This document shows, in pieces, positions 46,728-57,121 of a stretch of DNA of 64,000 nucleotides. Under the pieces are notes generated by a model that did not search any database, was not told the DNA's origin, and saw nothing but the letters and a program-made list of their open reading frames with translations. Position 1 is the first letter of the stretch. Each line of letters starts with the position of its first letter. Location: the NCBI RefSeq assembly GCF_001685015.1, contig NZ_MAYT01000023.1:1-64000 (forward strand). The letters run 5' to 3'. Source of the stretch: Pseudobacillus wudalianchiensis (GTDB lineage: Bacteria > Bacillota > Bacilli > Bacillales > Domibacillaceae). The translations under genes were made by a program, and so were the position numbers.

Positions 46728-47741
46728 CCAAAGTAATAGGAGAAACAATAAACTAATCATTCCAAACAACGGATATAGGAAACCAAGCAGCGTGCCATAG
46801 GAAACTTGGCTTAATAAAAATCCAGCAGAGAAAATAAGAAGAAACAAAAGAGAAGCTGGCCAGCGGATATGATTCTCAAGCTGCTGCTTCAAGCCATAGG
46901 CGTTCCCAATCACTGATGTAAAGATCTCTCCATAAATAAGAAAAGCATAAATGAAATGAAAGGCAGGAATCAGTTTTTCCACAATCTGAGCCATTGGGAT
47001 ATCATATTTCGCAACATCTGCTAATTGAATTAAACTGACATGACTCGCGATCATCAGGCATGTTAATACGACTCCTCCTAAAAAAGCCCCTTTTTTAATC
47101 GTCTGCCGATCCTTTATTTCAAATGCAAGCGGGACTAATACAGCTTGTGCCAAAGCTAAATTAAAAGCTGCATAACTAAATGGCGAAGTCCAGACCTTCC
47201 ATGTATGATGAGATGTTTCTTTCATAAAAAGATTTTCTAGAAAATCAGGCTGTGCTATCGCTTCACTCGCAGTATACAAATGAAACACAATCATAAGCGG
47301 AACAACGAAAACATTGACAGCCAGCAACCCTGTTACCCCTTTTTTCATCACTAAAAAACCGATCACAATTGTTAACAGGATGCCGGCATTTGCCGGAATA
47401 TGAAATCTTTCTGAAAATAAGGCTCCCGTCCCCGAAAGCATAACACCAGTAACTCCAATCAACATAAAAAATTGAATAAACGTAGCCGCTAGACCAAACC
47501 TTTCACCAAAGAGGTACGCGTTAAATTCCTCAAAAGACTTTGCTTGTACATCCATTGCAACCAGCATGATTTTCGCTCCAAGAAAAATAAACAAACAACC
47601 ACTTATAATGATTCCAAACAGTCCATAAAAGCCGAATTGTGAAAAAAACTGAACGATTTCTTTTCCGGTCGCAAAACCTGCACCAATGATAGTTCCAACA
47701 TAAACAGCCGCTATTTGGCAGGCTCCACCCCATGTCTTCAA
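46719..47741 (-). CDS. ykvI: YkvI-like membrane protein, putative APC-superfamily transporter
   Basis: A 340-residue protein with about ten membrane helices. The N-terminal motif AAVYVGTIIGAGFATGKEIVQF resembles the unwound TM1 (GxGxxxGxE) of LeuT-fold transporters. Matches B. subtilis YkvI; the substrate is unknown. TTG at 47741 with GGGGG 6 nt upstream is the likelier start; an ATG at 47747 abuts the site. Divergent from clpE. Confidence 0.85.
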   Translation of the reverse strand: MKTWGGACQIAAVYVGTIIGAGFATGKEIVQFFSQFGFYGLFGIIISGCLFIFLGAKIMLVAMDVQAKSFEEFNAYLFGERFGLAATFIQFFMLIGVTGVMLSGTGALFSERFHIPANAGILLTIVIGFLVMKKGVTGLLAVNVFVVPLMIVFHLYTASEAIAQPDFLENLFMKETSHHTWKVWTSPFSYAAFNLALAQAVLVPLAFEIKDRQTIKKGAFLGGVVLTCLMIASHVSLIQLADVAKYDIPMAQIVEKLIPAFHFIYAFLIYGEIFTSVIGNAYGLKQQLENHIRWPASLLFLLIFSAGFLLSQVSYGTLLGFLYPLFGMISLLFLLLLWKK

Positions 47742-47824
47742 AGCCATCCCCCGCTTTATACGTGTTAGTTCACCTTATGCTTGTCTTTCACTTTCAAGAA
47801 GAAAAAAATTTTTTGATAAAACAC

Positions 47825-47885
47825 TTGAAAGTCAAAGAAGGTCAGAGTATAATGAAATCAAAGGTCAAAGTTAGTCAAAGTCAAA
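47825..47885 (+). promoter_or_regulatory. clpE promoter with five CtsR heptads
   Basis: TTGAAA (47825-47830), 17 bp and TATAAT (47848-47853) form a near-ideal sigma-A promoter. CtsR-type heptads (RGTCAAA) lie at 47830, 47840, 47863, 47873 and 47879. The first pair (AGTCAAA-GAA-GGTCAGA) fills the spacer between -35 and -10; the second (GGTCAAA-GTT-AGTCAAA) is a perfect 7-3-7 site, with a fifth heptad overlapping it. Confidence 0.92.
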
Positions 47886-47940
47886 ACTTAACCTACTAAA
47901 CTATTGAATCTCTAAACATGAACGGAAAGGAATGAAGTGT

Positions 47941-50091
47941 ATGTTGTGTCAAAACTGCCATCAACATCAAGCTAATGTTCAATTCCGTATGAATATTAAC
48001 GGAAAAACAAAACAGCTTTATCTATGTTCAAATTGTTATCAAAAAAATAAACAACCAATGGGAGATGGTGCGATGAACTTTCAACAATTTGGAGGATTTC
48101 CTTTTGATGACCTAATGAAAGGCTTCGGTTTTTCTAATATGAACGGCCAAGCAGCTCCTTCCCCTAAAATGCAGCCGCAGCAAAACGGCGGCAATGGTGG
48201 AAACGGCTTTCTTGATCAATTCGGCCGCAGCTTAACCAATATGGCAAAAGCCGGTTTAATTGATCCAGTCATCGGCCGAGACAAAGAGATCAGCCGTATT
48301 ATTGAAGTATTGAATCGCCGCAATAAAAACAATCCTGTCTTGATTGGTGAACCTGGTACAGGTAAAACAGCGATTGCAGAAGGCCTCGCTCTCAAAATTG
48401 CGGAAGGCGATGTACCTGCTAAACTTAAAGAAAAAGAAGTATACTTGCTGGATGTGGCATCCCTTGTGGCAAACACCGGCATTCGTGGTCAATTTGAAGA
48501 AAGAATGAAACAATTAATTACCGAATTGCAGCAACGTAAAAACGTCTTATTGTTTATTGACGAAATCCACCTAATTGTTGGCGCTGGCTCTGCTGAAGGC
48601 TCAATGGATGCCGGCAACATTTTGAAACCAGCACTTGCTCGCGGTGAATTGCAATTGATTGGTGCGACAACTTTAAAAGAATACCGCCAAATTGAAAAAG
48701 ACGCCGCGTTAGAACGACGCTTCCAGCCCGTTCAAGTAAGCGAACCAACAGTAGCAGCAACGATCCAAATTTTAGCTGGCTTGCAAAAACGCTATGAGGA
48801 CTTCCACGAAGTAGCCTTTACAACAGAAGCGCTTGAAGCTTGTGCGAAATTGTCTCACCGTTACATTCAGGATCGCTTCCTGCCTGACAAAGCGATCGAC
48901 TTGCTCGATGAAGCCGGATCAAAACTGAATTTAACAATCGATACACAAGATAAAGAATCCATTAACGAACGTCTTGCTCAAATTTCAAAAGAAAAAGAAA
49001 CAGCCTTGCAAGAAGAAAACTATGAAAAAGCAGCCAAACTGCGTGATGAGGAACTAAAATTAGAAGAAAAACTGCAAGGAACAGAGGAAACTGTTGAGCG
49101 CCCAGTCGTAACAGCAGAGCACATTCAACAATTAATTGAGGAAAAAACAGGTATCCCTGTCGGCAAACTTCAAGAAGACGAACAACAAGCGATGAAACAC
49201 CTAGAAGAGAACTTAGCGAAAAAAGTTATTGGACAAGCAGAAGCTGTTCAAAAAGTGGCTAAAGCGATCCGTCGCAGCCGCGCCGGCTTGAAATCAAAAA
49301 ATCGTCCAATCGGTTCCTTCTTATTCGTCGGCCCAACTGGTGTAGGGAAAACAGAACTAACAAAATCACTCGCTGAAGAATTATTCGGCTCTAAAGATGC
49401 GATGGTGCGTCTTGACATGAGCGAATTTATGGAAAAACACAGCGTCTCTAAATTAATCGGTTCACCTCCTGGATATGTAGGCCACGAAGAAGCCGGACAG
49501 CTAACAGAAAAAGTACGCCGCAATCCGTACAGCATTATTCTGCTTGATGAAATCGAAAAAGCCCATCCAGATGTGCAGCATATGTTTTTGCAAATTCTTG
49601 AAGATGGCCGTCTTACTGACAGTCAAGGACGGACAGTCAGCTTCAAAGACACCGTCATCATCATGACAAGCAATGCCGGAACAGCTACTAAAACGATTAC
49701 TGTCGGTTTTGAGAAAAATAATGCTATCAAAGAAAGCTCTATCTTAGATTCTCTCGGCAGCTTCTTTAAGCCAGAATTCTTGAACCGCTTTGACAACATC
49801 ATTGAATTTAAATCGCTCGAAAAAGCGGACTTACAGCAAATCGTTGAATTAATGCTTGCTGAATTGAATCACACTCTTACGGAGCAATCGATTGCACTTC
49901 ACGTAACAGATAAAGTCAAAGAACGATTGGGTGAACTCGGCTACCATCCAGAATTCGGTGCCCGTCCGCTCCGCCGTGTTATTCAAGAACAGCTCGAGGA
50001 TGGCATCGCTGACTTTATCCTCGATCACCCAGAAACAAAGCAATTAAAAGCTGTGTTAAAAGACAACGATATTCAGATTGTAGCTGCCTAA
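47941..50091 (+). CDS. clpE: ATP-dependent Clp protease ATPase subunit ClpE
   Basis: A 716-residue HSP100 protein. An N-terminal four-Cys zinc finger (CQNC ... CSNC), a Gly/Met/Gln/Asn-rich linker, AAA+ domain 1 (Walker [12 protein letters not shown], about residues 135-145), a UVR-type coiled coil ([20 protein letters not shown]) and AAA+ domain 2 ([10 protein letters not shown]). It unfolds substrates for ClpP during heat and disulfide stress. The ATG at 47941 is preferred over 47932, which overlaps the AAAGGA site. Controlled by CtsR. Confidence 0.95.
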   Translation: MLCQNCHQHQANVQFRMNINGKTKQLYLCSNCYQKNKQPMGDGAMNFQQFGGFPFDDLMKGFGFSNMNGQAAPSPKMQPQQNGGNGGNGFLDQFGRSLTNMAKAGLIDPVIGRDKEISRIIEVLNRRNKNNPVLIGEPGTGKTAIAEGLALKIAEGDVPAKLKEKEVYLLDVASLVANTGIRGQFEERMKQLITELQQRKNVLLFIDEIHLIVGAGSAEGSMDAGNILKPALARGELQLIGATTLKEYRQIEKDAALERRFQPVQVSEPTVAATIQILAGLQKRYEDFHEVAFTTEALEACAKLSHRYIQDRFLPDKAIDLLDEAGSKLNLTIDTQDKESINERLAQISKEKETALQEENYEKAAKLRDEELKLEEKLQGTEETVERPVVTAEHIQQLIEEKTGIPVGKLQEDEQQAMKHLEENLAKKVIGQAEAVQKVAKAIRRSRAGLKSKNRPIGSFLFVGPTGVGKTELTKSLAEELFGSKDAMVRLDMSEFMEKHSVSKLIGSPPGYVGHEEAGQLTEKVRRNPYSIILLDEIEKAHPDVQHMFLQILEDGRLTDSQGRTVSFKDTVIIMTSNAGTATKTITVGFEKNNAIKESSILDSLGSFFKPEFLNRFDNIIEFKSLEKADLQQIVELMLAELNHTLTEQSIALHVTDKVKERLGELGYHPEFGARPLRRVIQEQLEDGIADFILDHPETKQLKAVLKDNDIQIVAA

Positions 50092-50100
50092 CCATAATCC

Positions 50101-50194
50101 AGCGTCTGAACGCTTAGATTATAGAAAAAGTCTGCCTTATATATCATCAACGTTTGTCAACAGCCTGAAGCGTCTGAGAATAACTCAGACGCTT
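50101..50194. repeat. dispersed structured repeat, copy B, with terminator
   Basis: AGCGTCTGAACGCT hairpin at 50101-50114, TTATAGAAAAAGTCT at 50119-50133, CGTTTGTCAACAGCCTG at 50151-50167, then the strong hairpin AAGCGTCTGAG/CTCAGACGCTT (50168-50194) and T6. It shares the two internal blocks with copy C at 60337-60505. The final hairpin probably terminates clpE and the convergent peptidase gene. Confidence 0.65.
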
Positions 50195-50199
50195 CTTTT

Positions 50200-51894
50200 T
50201 TATATTAATTTGCTTCCCGCTTGATCCAGCCACTGTTCAATCGGTTCAATGACCTTTCCAATGCAGTCTTCTGCAAATGGGGAAGCTAATCCAGCCAGCT
50301 TAACAATGTCTGTGAAAGACAAACTGCCGCCAACCCGGCAGATTTTCACATAATCCTCCCAGGCTTTCTCCCGATTTTCCTGCATCCGTTTCCAGAACTG
50401 CAGGGCACATACTTGAGCGAGGGTATAATCAATATAATAAAATGGCACTTCATAAATGTGCCCCTGACGCTGCCAGAAGCCCCCTGCTTCTAAATATGGG
50501 ATGCCGTCGTAATCACGGTGAGGCAAGTATGTTTTTTCGATCTCTTTCCACACGGCTTTTCTTTCTGCCGGGGTTAACTCGGGTTCTTCATACACCCGAT
50601 GCTGAAACTCATCTACCGCGGCTCCGTATGGAAGAAACAAAATGGCCTCGCTTAAGTGAGCATACTTGTATTTATCTGTATCCTCTTTAAAGAATAGCTC
50701 CATCCACGGCCACGTAAAAAACTCCATGCTCATCGAATGAATTTCGCACGCTTCATACGTCGGCCATAGATATTCAGGAACCGTGAAATCCCGGCTTGAG
50801 TACACTTGAAAGGCGTGCCCCGCTTCATGTGTGAGCACATCAATATCTCCTGATGTCCCGTTAAAATTAGAAAAGATAAATGGGGAACGGTATCCAGAAA
50901 GGTACGTGCAGTATCCCCCGCCTGCTTTTCCTTTTTTTGCTGTAAGGTCCATCAATTCGTGGTCAAGCATAAATTGAAAAAACTCGTTCGTTTCCTGGGA
51001 AAGCTCTTTATACATCTTCTGCCCATTTTCCACGATCCACTCTGCCGGCCCTTTCGGCTTCGCGTTGCCCGTCGTAAATTGATAGCCCTCGTCGTAAAAC
51101 TTTAATTCCTGCAATCCAATTCGCTCTGCTTGAGTCTTTCTGAGCTTAGTCGCAAGCGGAACAATGTATTTCTTTATTTGTTCTCTGTATCCTTTGACCA
51201 TCTTCGCATTATAATCCACCCGGTTTAAACGGCCATAACCAAGCTCAACAAAGTTTTGAAATCCGAGCTTACGGGCGATATCTGTACGAACTTTTACTAA
51301 TTCATCATAAATAGCATCAAATTGTTCTTCGTGACGAGCAAAAAAAGCAAAGCGCGCTTCGGTTGCTTCCTTCCGTACAGAGCGGTCTGCCGACTCCGTG
51401 AAAGGCTCAATTTGAGCAAGCGTCAGCATTTCTCCCTGAAACTCAATTTGAGCAGAAGCCACGAGCTGTGTATATTGTGAGGAGAGCTTGTTTTCTTTCT
51501 CAAGCAGCGGCAGCACTTCTGGTGAAAAAGTTTTCACTTGAGCTTCCGCTAAGAGGAACAGCTGTGTGCCGAAATTCTTTTCAAGCTCCTCCCGAAAAGA
51601 AGAAGCTAACAGCGCTTCGTTGATCTGTGAAGCGATCCCTTCCATCCTTGGGGAAACTTCGTCCATGTAATCCTGCTCCTGCTTGTAAAACGAGTCATTC
51701 GTATCGATTGTATGCCGGATATGGCAAAGGTCCATCATCGTGCTTATCTGGCTGCGAATGTCATTCATCCTATTTAATGCATCCACTTGCTTTTCTACGC
51801 AATCCGCTTCCTTAAACTGCTTCAAACTTTGGCTAATCTCTCTTTCAGCCCGTTCTACATCCGGGCGCTCATACTTATATTCACTAAATTTCAT
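50200..51894 (-). CDS. M3-family oligoendopeptidase
   Basis: A 564-residue zinc peptidase of the PepF/thimet family. Catalytic HEAGHAF motif (HExxH, about residue 360, in DVLTHEAGHAFQVYSS) and downstream zinc ligand Glu in EIHSMSMEFF. It degrades short peptides in the cytoplasm. It has no signal peptide. GGAG lies upstream of the ATG. It follows the 5'-nucleotidase-like gene on the same strand, ~125 nt apart. Confidence 0.92.
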   Translation of the reverse strand: MKFSEYKYERPDVERAEREISQSLKQFKEADCVEKQVDALNRMNDIRSQISTMMDLCHIRHTIDTNDSFYKQEQDYMDEVSPRMEGIASQINEALLASSFREELEKNFGTQLFLLAEAQVKTFSPEVLPLLEKENKLSSQYTQLVASAQIEFQGEMLTLAQIEPFTESADRSVRKEATEARFAFFARHEEQFDAIYDELVKVRTDIARKLGFQNFVELGYGRLNRVDYNAKMVKGYREQIKKYIVPLATKLRKTQAERIGLQELKFYDEGYQFTTGNAKPKGPAEWIVENGQKMYKELSQETNEFFQFMLDHELMDLTAKKGKAGGGYCTYLSGYRSPFIFSNFNGTSGDIDVLTHEAGHAFQVYSSRDFTVPEYLWPTYEACEIHSMSMEFFTWPWMELFFKEDTDKYKYAHLSEAILFLPYGAAVDEFQHRVYEEPELTPAERKAVWKEIEKTYLPHRDYDGIPYLEAGGFWQRQGHIYEVPFYYIDYTLAQVCALQFWKRMQENREKAWEDYVKICRVGGSLSFTDIVKLAGLASPFAEDCIGKVIEPIEQWLDQAGSKLI

Positions 51895-52020
51895 TTAGAT
51901 TCTCCTTTCTATCGGTTCACTCTTTTAATGTGATTCTGTTCACCATAAGGATTGGTTTTTCCTTCGGCCGCTTCTCTTTCCTTAAGTATTCGGCTTCCAC
52001 TCCAATCCATCGCCCCAAAT

Positions 52021-53595
52021 TTAATATATCACCTTCCAATTGTGATTAACCTCTGCTTTAACCGTTCCCTGTTTCTTTATGTAATCAGCGAGCAGTTCCG
52101 ACATATCCGTCTGTATTTCTTTTATCACTTTCTTCCCTTTAAACATTAAGTAATCTCCCCCGCCTCCTGCACGGTAGTTATTTAACACAACCTGATAGAG
52201 ACGTTTAGCTTCAACCGGTTCCCCATGATAGGTTAATTGCTCAATCCGGCTGCCTGGTGCCTTTTGAAGATTAATTGTATACTCAATCCCTTCCCACATA
52301 TCATAGTTATAATGCTGGGGTTTAGGATAAGAAAACTTAGGGCTGACGCCGGGTCTTCCGTCTGGAAGCAGCGTAAAATAAGAGGCTGAACGCTCTAATG
52401 CCTTTTTCATTTCCTCGCCCGTAATTTCAATAACAGCTAATGAATTAGGATAGATATAGTTAGATACGATATCCCGCATCGTCACTTCAGCAGGGAGACC
52501 GCGCGAGCCGTTATGAAAAAGCGCTGTACAAGAAATGTCTGTCTGGGATGCTTCCATCTGTACTCGATTAATGAGTTCGATAAGCGGATGTTCTGTTAAC
52601 CTGACTTGAAAAGGATCATTGATCTCCATATTTCCCTCTATCGTCCCAATGACTTCATCCAGCCATTTTTGCGTTTGCAGCTCTTCTTCTTTGACTAATT
52701 CAAGAATTTCTTTATCAGCTGTAAAGTGTTTAGCCTCTATTATGTCAACAGAAAGCTCACTCAGCTTCACCGACTCTTCTGACAAAGTAAACTCTGCTGT
52801 CACTTGTCCCATAGCTGCTCCGCTGAATCCAGGCTGAACAACGGCTACACCGTTTATAAACTCTGCTGCTATTCGGTGCTGGTGCCCAGTAAGCAGCACA
52901 TCAATGCCTTCTACTTCCGTACATATCCGATAAGCTTGATTTTCCCCTTTTTCTTTTGTTTCGATTCTTTCTCCATTGGCGAGGTCAATTTCAAATCCAC
53001 CATGATAAGAAACAATCATAATATCTGGTTTTTCTACTTCTCTAATGTAATGGACCCACCTTTGAGCCGCAGCGACCACATCGGTAAAAGACAATCCGTA
53101 AATATATTCCGGCTTTTCCCAGTTAGGAATGTAACTCGTCGTGATGCCAAGCACAGCAGCTTTAATTCCAGAAGTAAAATTCTTTATAAAGTAAGGACGT
53201 CCGAAATAAGGGGATTTTGATTCCTTATGTAGAATGTTGGCGCTTAAAAAGGGGAAATGAGCATCTTGTTCGGCTTTATTTAACATCTCCATTCCGTAAT
53301 TAAATTCATGATTGCCAAGCACAGCCGCATCATATTGTAAATAGTTCATCGCTTTGATCATCGGATGGACGCCTTGACGGAGGGAGCGGTAATAAAAGCT
53401 CGCTAACGGTGTGCCTTGGAGAAAATCTCCATTGTCTACTAACAAGACATGATCATTCTCTTTCCGCACTTGTTTAATAGCCGTTGAAAGCCGAGCGAGA
53501 CCATGATCAGCCGTCTTGTTCGTTCCGTAATGAATAGGAAATATCGCTCCGTGCACATCACTCGTTTCAAGGATGTTCAGCTTAATTTTTTTCAT
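52021..53595 (-). CDS. 5'-nucleotidase / 2',3'-cyclic-nucleotide phosphodiesterase family protein
   Basis: A 524-residue two-domain enzyme: metallophosphatase domain with ETSDVHGAIFP, DNGDFLQGTP, LGNHEFNYG and LTGHQHR, then a 5'-nucleotidase C-terminal domain with NGSRGLP and NYRAGGGGDYLMF. Unlike UshA or YfkN it has no signal peptide or cell-wall anchor, so it probably acts in the cytoplasm on nucleotides or cyclic nucleotides. GGGGGATA lies upstream of the ATG. Divergent from kinD. Confidence 0.9.
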   Translation of the reverse strand: MKKIKLNILETSDVHGAIFPIHYGTNKTADHGLARLSTAIKQVRKENDHVLLVDNGDFLQGTPLASFYYRSLRQGVHPMIKAMNYLQYDAAVLGNHEFNYGMEMLNKAEQDAHFPFLSANILHKESKSPYFGRPYFIKNFTSGIKAAVLGITTSYIPNWEKPEYIYGLSFTDVVAAAQRWVHYIREVEKPDIMIVSYHGGFEIDLANGERIETKEKGENQAYRICTEVEGIDVLLTGHQHRIAAEFINGVAVVQPGFSGAAMGQVTAEFTLSEESVKLSELSVDIIEAKHFTADKEILELVKEEELQTQKWLDEVIGTIEGNMEINDPFQVRLTEHPLIELINRVQMEASQTDISCTALFHNGSRGLPAEVTMRDIVSNYIYPNSLAVIEITGEEMKKALERSASYFTLLPDGRPGVSPKFSYPKPQHYNYDMWEGIEYTINLQKAPGSRIEQLTYHGEPVEAKRLYQVVLNNYRAGGGGDYLMFKGKKVIKEIQTDMSELLADYIKKQGTVKAEVNHNWKVIY

Positions 53596-53769
53596 TCTTA
53601 TCCCCCTATGCCAGTTATTAATTCTTTTTATTCAACTTACCACGTTTTTCCTCTGTTTTAAAAGAGCTTATCCAATGAAATTTTTCCTAAGTATACATAC
53701 AAGGGAGAGAAAATAATAATAGTTTGCTATAATGAAACAGCAATGAATTTTTTAAAAGGACGAAACTAG

Positions 53770-55290
53770 ATGAATAAACGTGAACGAGCGATCTATTTTT
53801 TCATTGTCGTGCTCCCTGCCATTCTAGCTATTTTTGGCTGTTATCATTTTCTTGCTGATCGTGCCGATGAACAGCAGCGTGAAAAATTAGAATGGGCAGC
53901 GACTCTTCATCGCAATCAATTAGATCAATTTATTAATGAAACAAAAGTCAGTATGGATATTCTAGCTGTAAGCACGGAAGAAGAAGTGCAAAGCTTGGGT
54001 AAAGATGGACACATCCCCAATGAAGTTCAGGCCATATTAAAAAAAATGGCCGGAAAAGATCCACGCTACGGGGGGATTTATATCCTCGACTTTGAAGGCA
54101 ACTTACTTACCGGCACGAATGACTTATTGAAACAATATAACCTTAGAAACAAGCCCTATATTAAGGAAGCTCTCTTAACGAAAGACACAGCTGTTTCCGA
54201 TGAAGCTGAAACATTATCTAACAATCAACCTGTTATAGCGATCGCTACACCTGTAATGAAAGATGAACATGTGGAAGCTGTTATCGTTTCACATATTCGA
54301 TTAGATTACATGAAAAATATTATGAGGATGCTGACACCCGAATATTCTATCTCAGTTGAAAATGCCAAGCAGATACCGATTTTTTCTGTTAATGAAAAAG
54401 TAGACGCCGAAGAGAACCGGCATACTGTTGAATATCCTCTAGCTCAGCTTCCATGGAATTTAATCGTTACGGCTAGGCAATCCAGCCAAAATCATCTGCT
54501 TGCCCTTACCTTACTGTTTGGTATAGCTATTATTGTCCTTCTTCACATCGTTTTTCTACTCGTTAAATATATGATGCTAAAGAGGCAAACAAAGCTGGAG
54601 AGAATGCAGCAGGAGGCTCAAAAGCTTGAACTCATCGGAACGTTAGCCGCAAGTACAGCCCACGAAATACGCAACCCGCTAACCGGAATAAAGGGACTCG
54701 TCCAGCTATTAAATGAAAAATACAATCACCCGGAAGATAAATTTTATTTTAGTGTCATCAATAAAGAAATTGGACGTATCAATCAAATTGTTAGTGAATT
54801 TTTGATTTTAGGAAAACCGACTGCTCAAAAAATCCAAACGGTTGATATACGTGAAATTGTCTTTGATTTAAATCCGCTCATTCGTTCCGAAGCTAATTTA
54901 TATTCTATTGAATATGAATTAACCCTTCCTGAACAAGAGATATGGGTTCGTGTCAACACCGATCAAATGAAACAAGTTTTATTAAACCTGACAAAAAATG
55001 CTTTCGAAGCGATGTGTGATGGCGGACAATTAAGCTTAAATGTTTTAAAAGGCGAAGAAAATTGTTATATTACCATTGCTGATACTGGCCCCGGCATCAA
55101 GAAAGAAGATCTGGACTTGATTTTCAAGCCATTCTTTACTTCCAAAGAACATGGAACGGGCCTTGGTCTAGTAGTATGCAAAAGAATTATAGAATCATTC
55201 GACGGCTCCATCGAAATAGATAGTGAACATGGTTTTGGTACTGTCGTCAGCATTACCCTTCCTCTTCAATTTCATGAGCCCGTTGAATAA
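53770..55290 (+). CDS. kinD: sporulation/biofilm sensor histidine kinase KinD
   Basis: A 506-residue membrane kinase, the same length as B. subtilis KinD. TM1 (~residues 8-28), an extracytoplasmic dCACHE-like sensor (~30-235; GGIYILDFEGNLLTG, NKPYIKEAL), TM2 (~240-268), HisKA with H-box STAHEIRNPLTGIKG, then the N box (NLTKNAFEA), G1 (DTGPGI) and G2 (GTGLGL). Kinases of this type feed the Spo0F/Spo0A phosphorelay and have no cognate regulator beside them, as here. Confidence 0.85.
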   Translation: MNKRERAIYFFIVVLPAILAIFGCYHFLADRADEQQREKLEWAATLHRNQLDQFINETKVSMDILAVSTEEEVQSLGKDGHIPNEVQAILKKMAGKDPRYGGIYILDFEGNLLTGTNDLLKQYNLRNKPYIKEALLTKDTAVSDEAETLSNNQPVIAIATPVMKDEHVEAVIVSHIRLDYMKNIMRMLTPEYSISVENAKQIPIFSVNEKVDAEENRHTVEYPLAQLPWNLIVTARQSSQNHLLALTLLFGIAIIVLLHIVFLLVKYMMLKRQTKLERMQQEAQKLELIGTLAASTAHEIRNPLTGIKGLVQLLNEKYNHPEDKFYFSVINKEIGRINQIVSEFLILGKPTAQKIQTVDIREIVFDLNPLIRSEANLYSIEYELTLPEQEIWVRVNTDQMKQVLLNLTKNAFEAMCDGGQLSLNVLKGEENCYITIADTGPGIKKEDLDLIFKPFFTSKEHGTGLGLVVCKRIIESFDGSIEIDSEHGFGTVVSITLPLQFHEPVE

Positions 55291-55295
55291 ATAGC

Positions 55296-55342
55296 AAAGA
55301 CTGCTGTGAGCGCTCCTATATGTGCGTCTGCAGCAGTCTTTT
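55296..55342 (+). terminator. terminator of kinD
   Basis: AAAGACTGCTG and CAGCAGTCTTT form an 11-bp stem with a ~24-nt loop, ending in TTTT. Confidence 0.75.
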
Positions 55343-55448
55343 ATGATTGAATTCAGTTTTTAGGTTTAGTTTCTCCTTAAATAGGTTATATAACAGGAGG
55401 ATGTCGTCTTTAGAAAAACAACTAGAGAGAAATAAAGGAGAAAGAAAC

Positions 55449-55880
55449 ATGGCTGATACAGTATGGAATGAAGCGGCACTAGAATGGCATACAGACTTTT
55501 TAAAAATTTATGATCCGTCTACTCGCACATATAGAAAAATAGCCTCTCTTACTGAGGCAAAAAGATTAATCAAACAATCATCAGAACCTTTTATTCGTAC
55601 AGCCGCAGCTATTTATGCATTTTCATTGACTGCTGTACGCTCTCCCTATACAGAAATACAGATTTTTATCGCAAAACTCGAAAAAGAATCACGTCAGTTA
55701 AAACAATTGCTGGCCTATTCTCCGTTTTCCAAGGAATTGCTTGATCATCTATTGGAAGCCGGAAAAAAATCGCAGTCGATCAACGGGATCAAAACAGATA
55801 TTTATCATGAAGCAATTCGCCTATCCATCAAAATTGAAGATTATTTCAATATAGGAGAAAGCTTAAAACGCCGGGCTTGA
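55449..55880 (+). CDS. uncharacterised helical protein downstream of kinD
   Basis: A 143-residue soluble protein (MADTVWNEAALEWHTDFLKI...) that looks wholly alpha-helical, without signal peptide, membrane segments or known motifs. AAGGAG lies ~8 nt before the ATG at 55449; the frame is open further upstream without a site. It has its own terminator overlapping the stop and is separated from kinD by one, so it is not clearly part of the kinD unit. I do not recognise the family. Confidence 0.65.
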   Translation: MADTVWNEAALEWHTDFLKIYDPSTRTYRKIASLTEAKRLIKQSSEPFIRTAAAIYAFSLTAVRSPYTEIQIFIAKLEKESRQLKQLLAYSPFSKELLDHLLEAGKKSQSINGIKTDIYHEAIRLSIKIEDYFNIGESLKRRA

Positions 55881-55896
55881 CAGCCGGCGTTTTTTT
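55865..55896 (+). terminator. terminator overlapping the stop of the 143-residue protein gene
   Basis: ACGCCGG and CCGGCGT pair around GCTTGACAG (stop codon in the loop) and are followed by T7. Confidence 0.85.
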
Positions 55897-56075
55897 AAAA
55901 AAATCTATAAGCGACGCACTTTACGCATCCCATTTTTACATAGAATCATGTTTTCCAGACGACGCTTCCTATTTTTGTATAATGGCGAGGTTGGCGGTTT
56001 TCCTGTATAATGTCATGTTGTGTTTAAAATAATACTGCAGCCAGTTGCTACATCATACTTTTAAGGTGAGGGTTT

Positions 56076-57107
56076 ATGTCTAAAAGAGATTATTATTTTG
56101 ATAACGCAAAGTTTATTTTAATTGTTTTCGTTGTATTCGGTCATTTTATTCGCTCGTATATCGGTGATAACCCTGTTATCTTTGCCTTGTATACAACCAT
56201 TTACTTGTTTCATATGCCAGGGTTTATTTTAGTATCAGGTTTTTTTGCCAAAAGCTTTTATAAAAAAGGATACGTTAAAAAAACGGCTCAGAAAATTTTG
56301 CTGCCATTCTTTATTTTCCAAATTATTTATTCCTTTTTTTATTTTTATTTGTATGAAGATCAAGCACTGCATCTTGACTTGCTCGTGCCCCAATGGTCAT
56401 TATGGTTTTTGCTCAGCTTGTTCTTCTGGAACTTATTGCTGGTCATTTCGGTTAAATGGCTAAAACTCAAACCAGTTGTCTTACTGACTGTTTCTTTCGC
56501 TATTGGAATTGCGATTGGCTGTATCGATCGTCAGTTAGATGTGTTAAGCTTTGCTCGTACGTTTATTTTCTTCCCATTTTTCTTAATTGGATATTATTTA
56601 AAAAAAGAGCATTTCAATTTGCTTGCTCATAAAACCGTTCGTATCGTCTTGTTCTTTAGCGCACTTGCTGTCTTTTACACGGCACTTAGCTTCCCTGATT
56701 TTGACCAGAGATGGCTGCTTGGCTCTTTCTCTTTTGCAGACTTAGGGGCTTCAAACTTCTCAGGAATAATCCACCGCACGGGCATTTATATGGTAAGCTT
56801 TATGATGATTGCTGCTTTTTTTGCTTTTGTACCGAAGAAAAAGTTCTTTTTTACCGATTGGGGCAGAAATACATTGTACGTTTATTTACTGCACGGCTTT
56901 GTCATTAAAACCTTCCGTGAAAGTGAAGTGAAAGACTCAGCTGAGTCAATTCTTCTCTTGTTGATTGCATCTTTATTTTTAACGATGATTCTTTCTTCGA
57001 CGGTAGTGACAACGGTGGCTCAACCGTTCATCGAGACGAAATGGTCCAAGCTTAAAAAGCTCTTTTCCAATCGATATGAACAAGGCAAAATATCAGAAAA
57101 GCTATAA
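56076..57107 (+). CDS. acyltransferase-3 family membrane protein
   Basis: A 343-residue protein with ~10 membrane helices. The N-terminal motif YFDNAKFILIVFVVFGHFIR (with the conserved His) and LYLLHGFVIK near the C-terminus identify the acyltransferase 3 / NodX-OatA family (YkrP-like), which O-acylates surface polysaccharides or small molecules. GTGAGGG lies before the ATG. The next gene begins 14 nt downstream, so the two form an operon. TATAAT boxes near 55978 and 56010 could be its promoter. Confidence 0.85.
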   Translation: MSKRDYYFDNAKFILIVFVVFGHFIRSYIGDNPVIFALYTTIYLFHMPGFILVSGFFAKSFYKKGYVKKTAQKILLPFFIFQIIYSFFYFYLYEDQALHLDLLVPQWSLWFLLSLFFWNLLLVISVKWLKLKPVVLLTVSFAIGIAIGCIDRQLDVLSFARTFIFFPFFLIGYYLKKEHFNLLAHKTVRIVLFFSALAVFYTALSFPDFDQRWLLGSFSFADLGASNFSGIIHRTGIYMVSFMMIAAFFAFVPKKKFFFTDWGRNTLYVYLLHGFVIKTFRESEVKDSAESILLLLIASLFLTMILSSTVVTTVAQPFIETKWSKLKKLFSNRYEQGKISEKL

Positions 57108-57121
57108 GGAGAAGTTGATTC

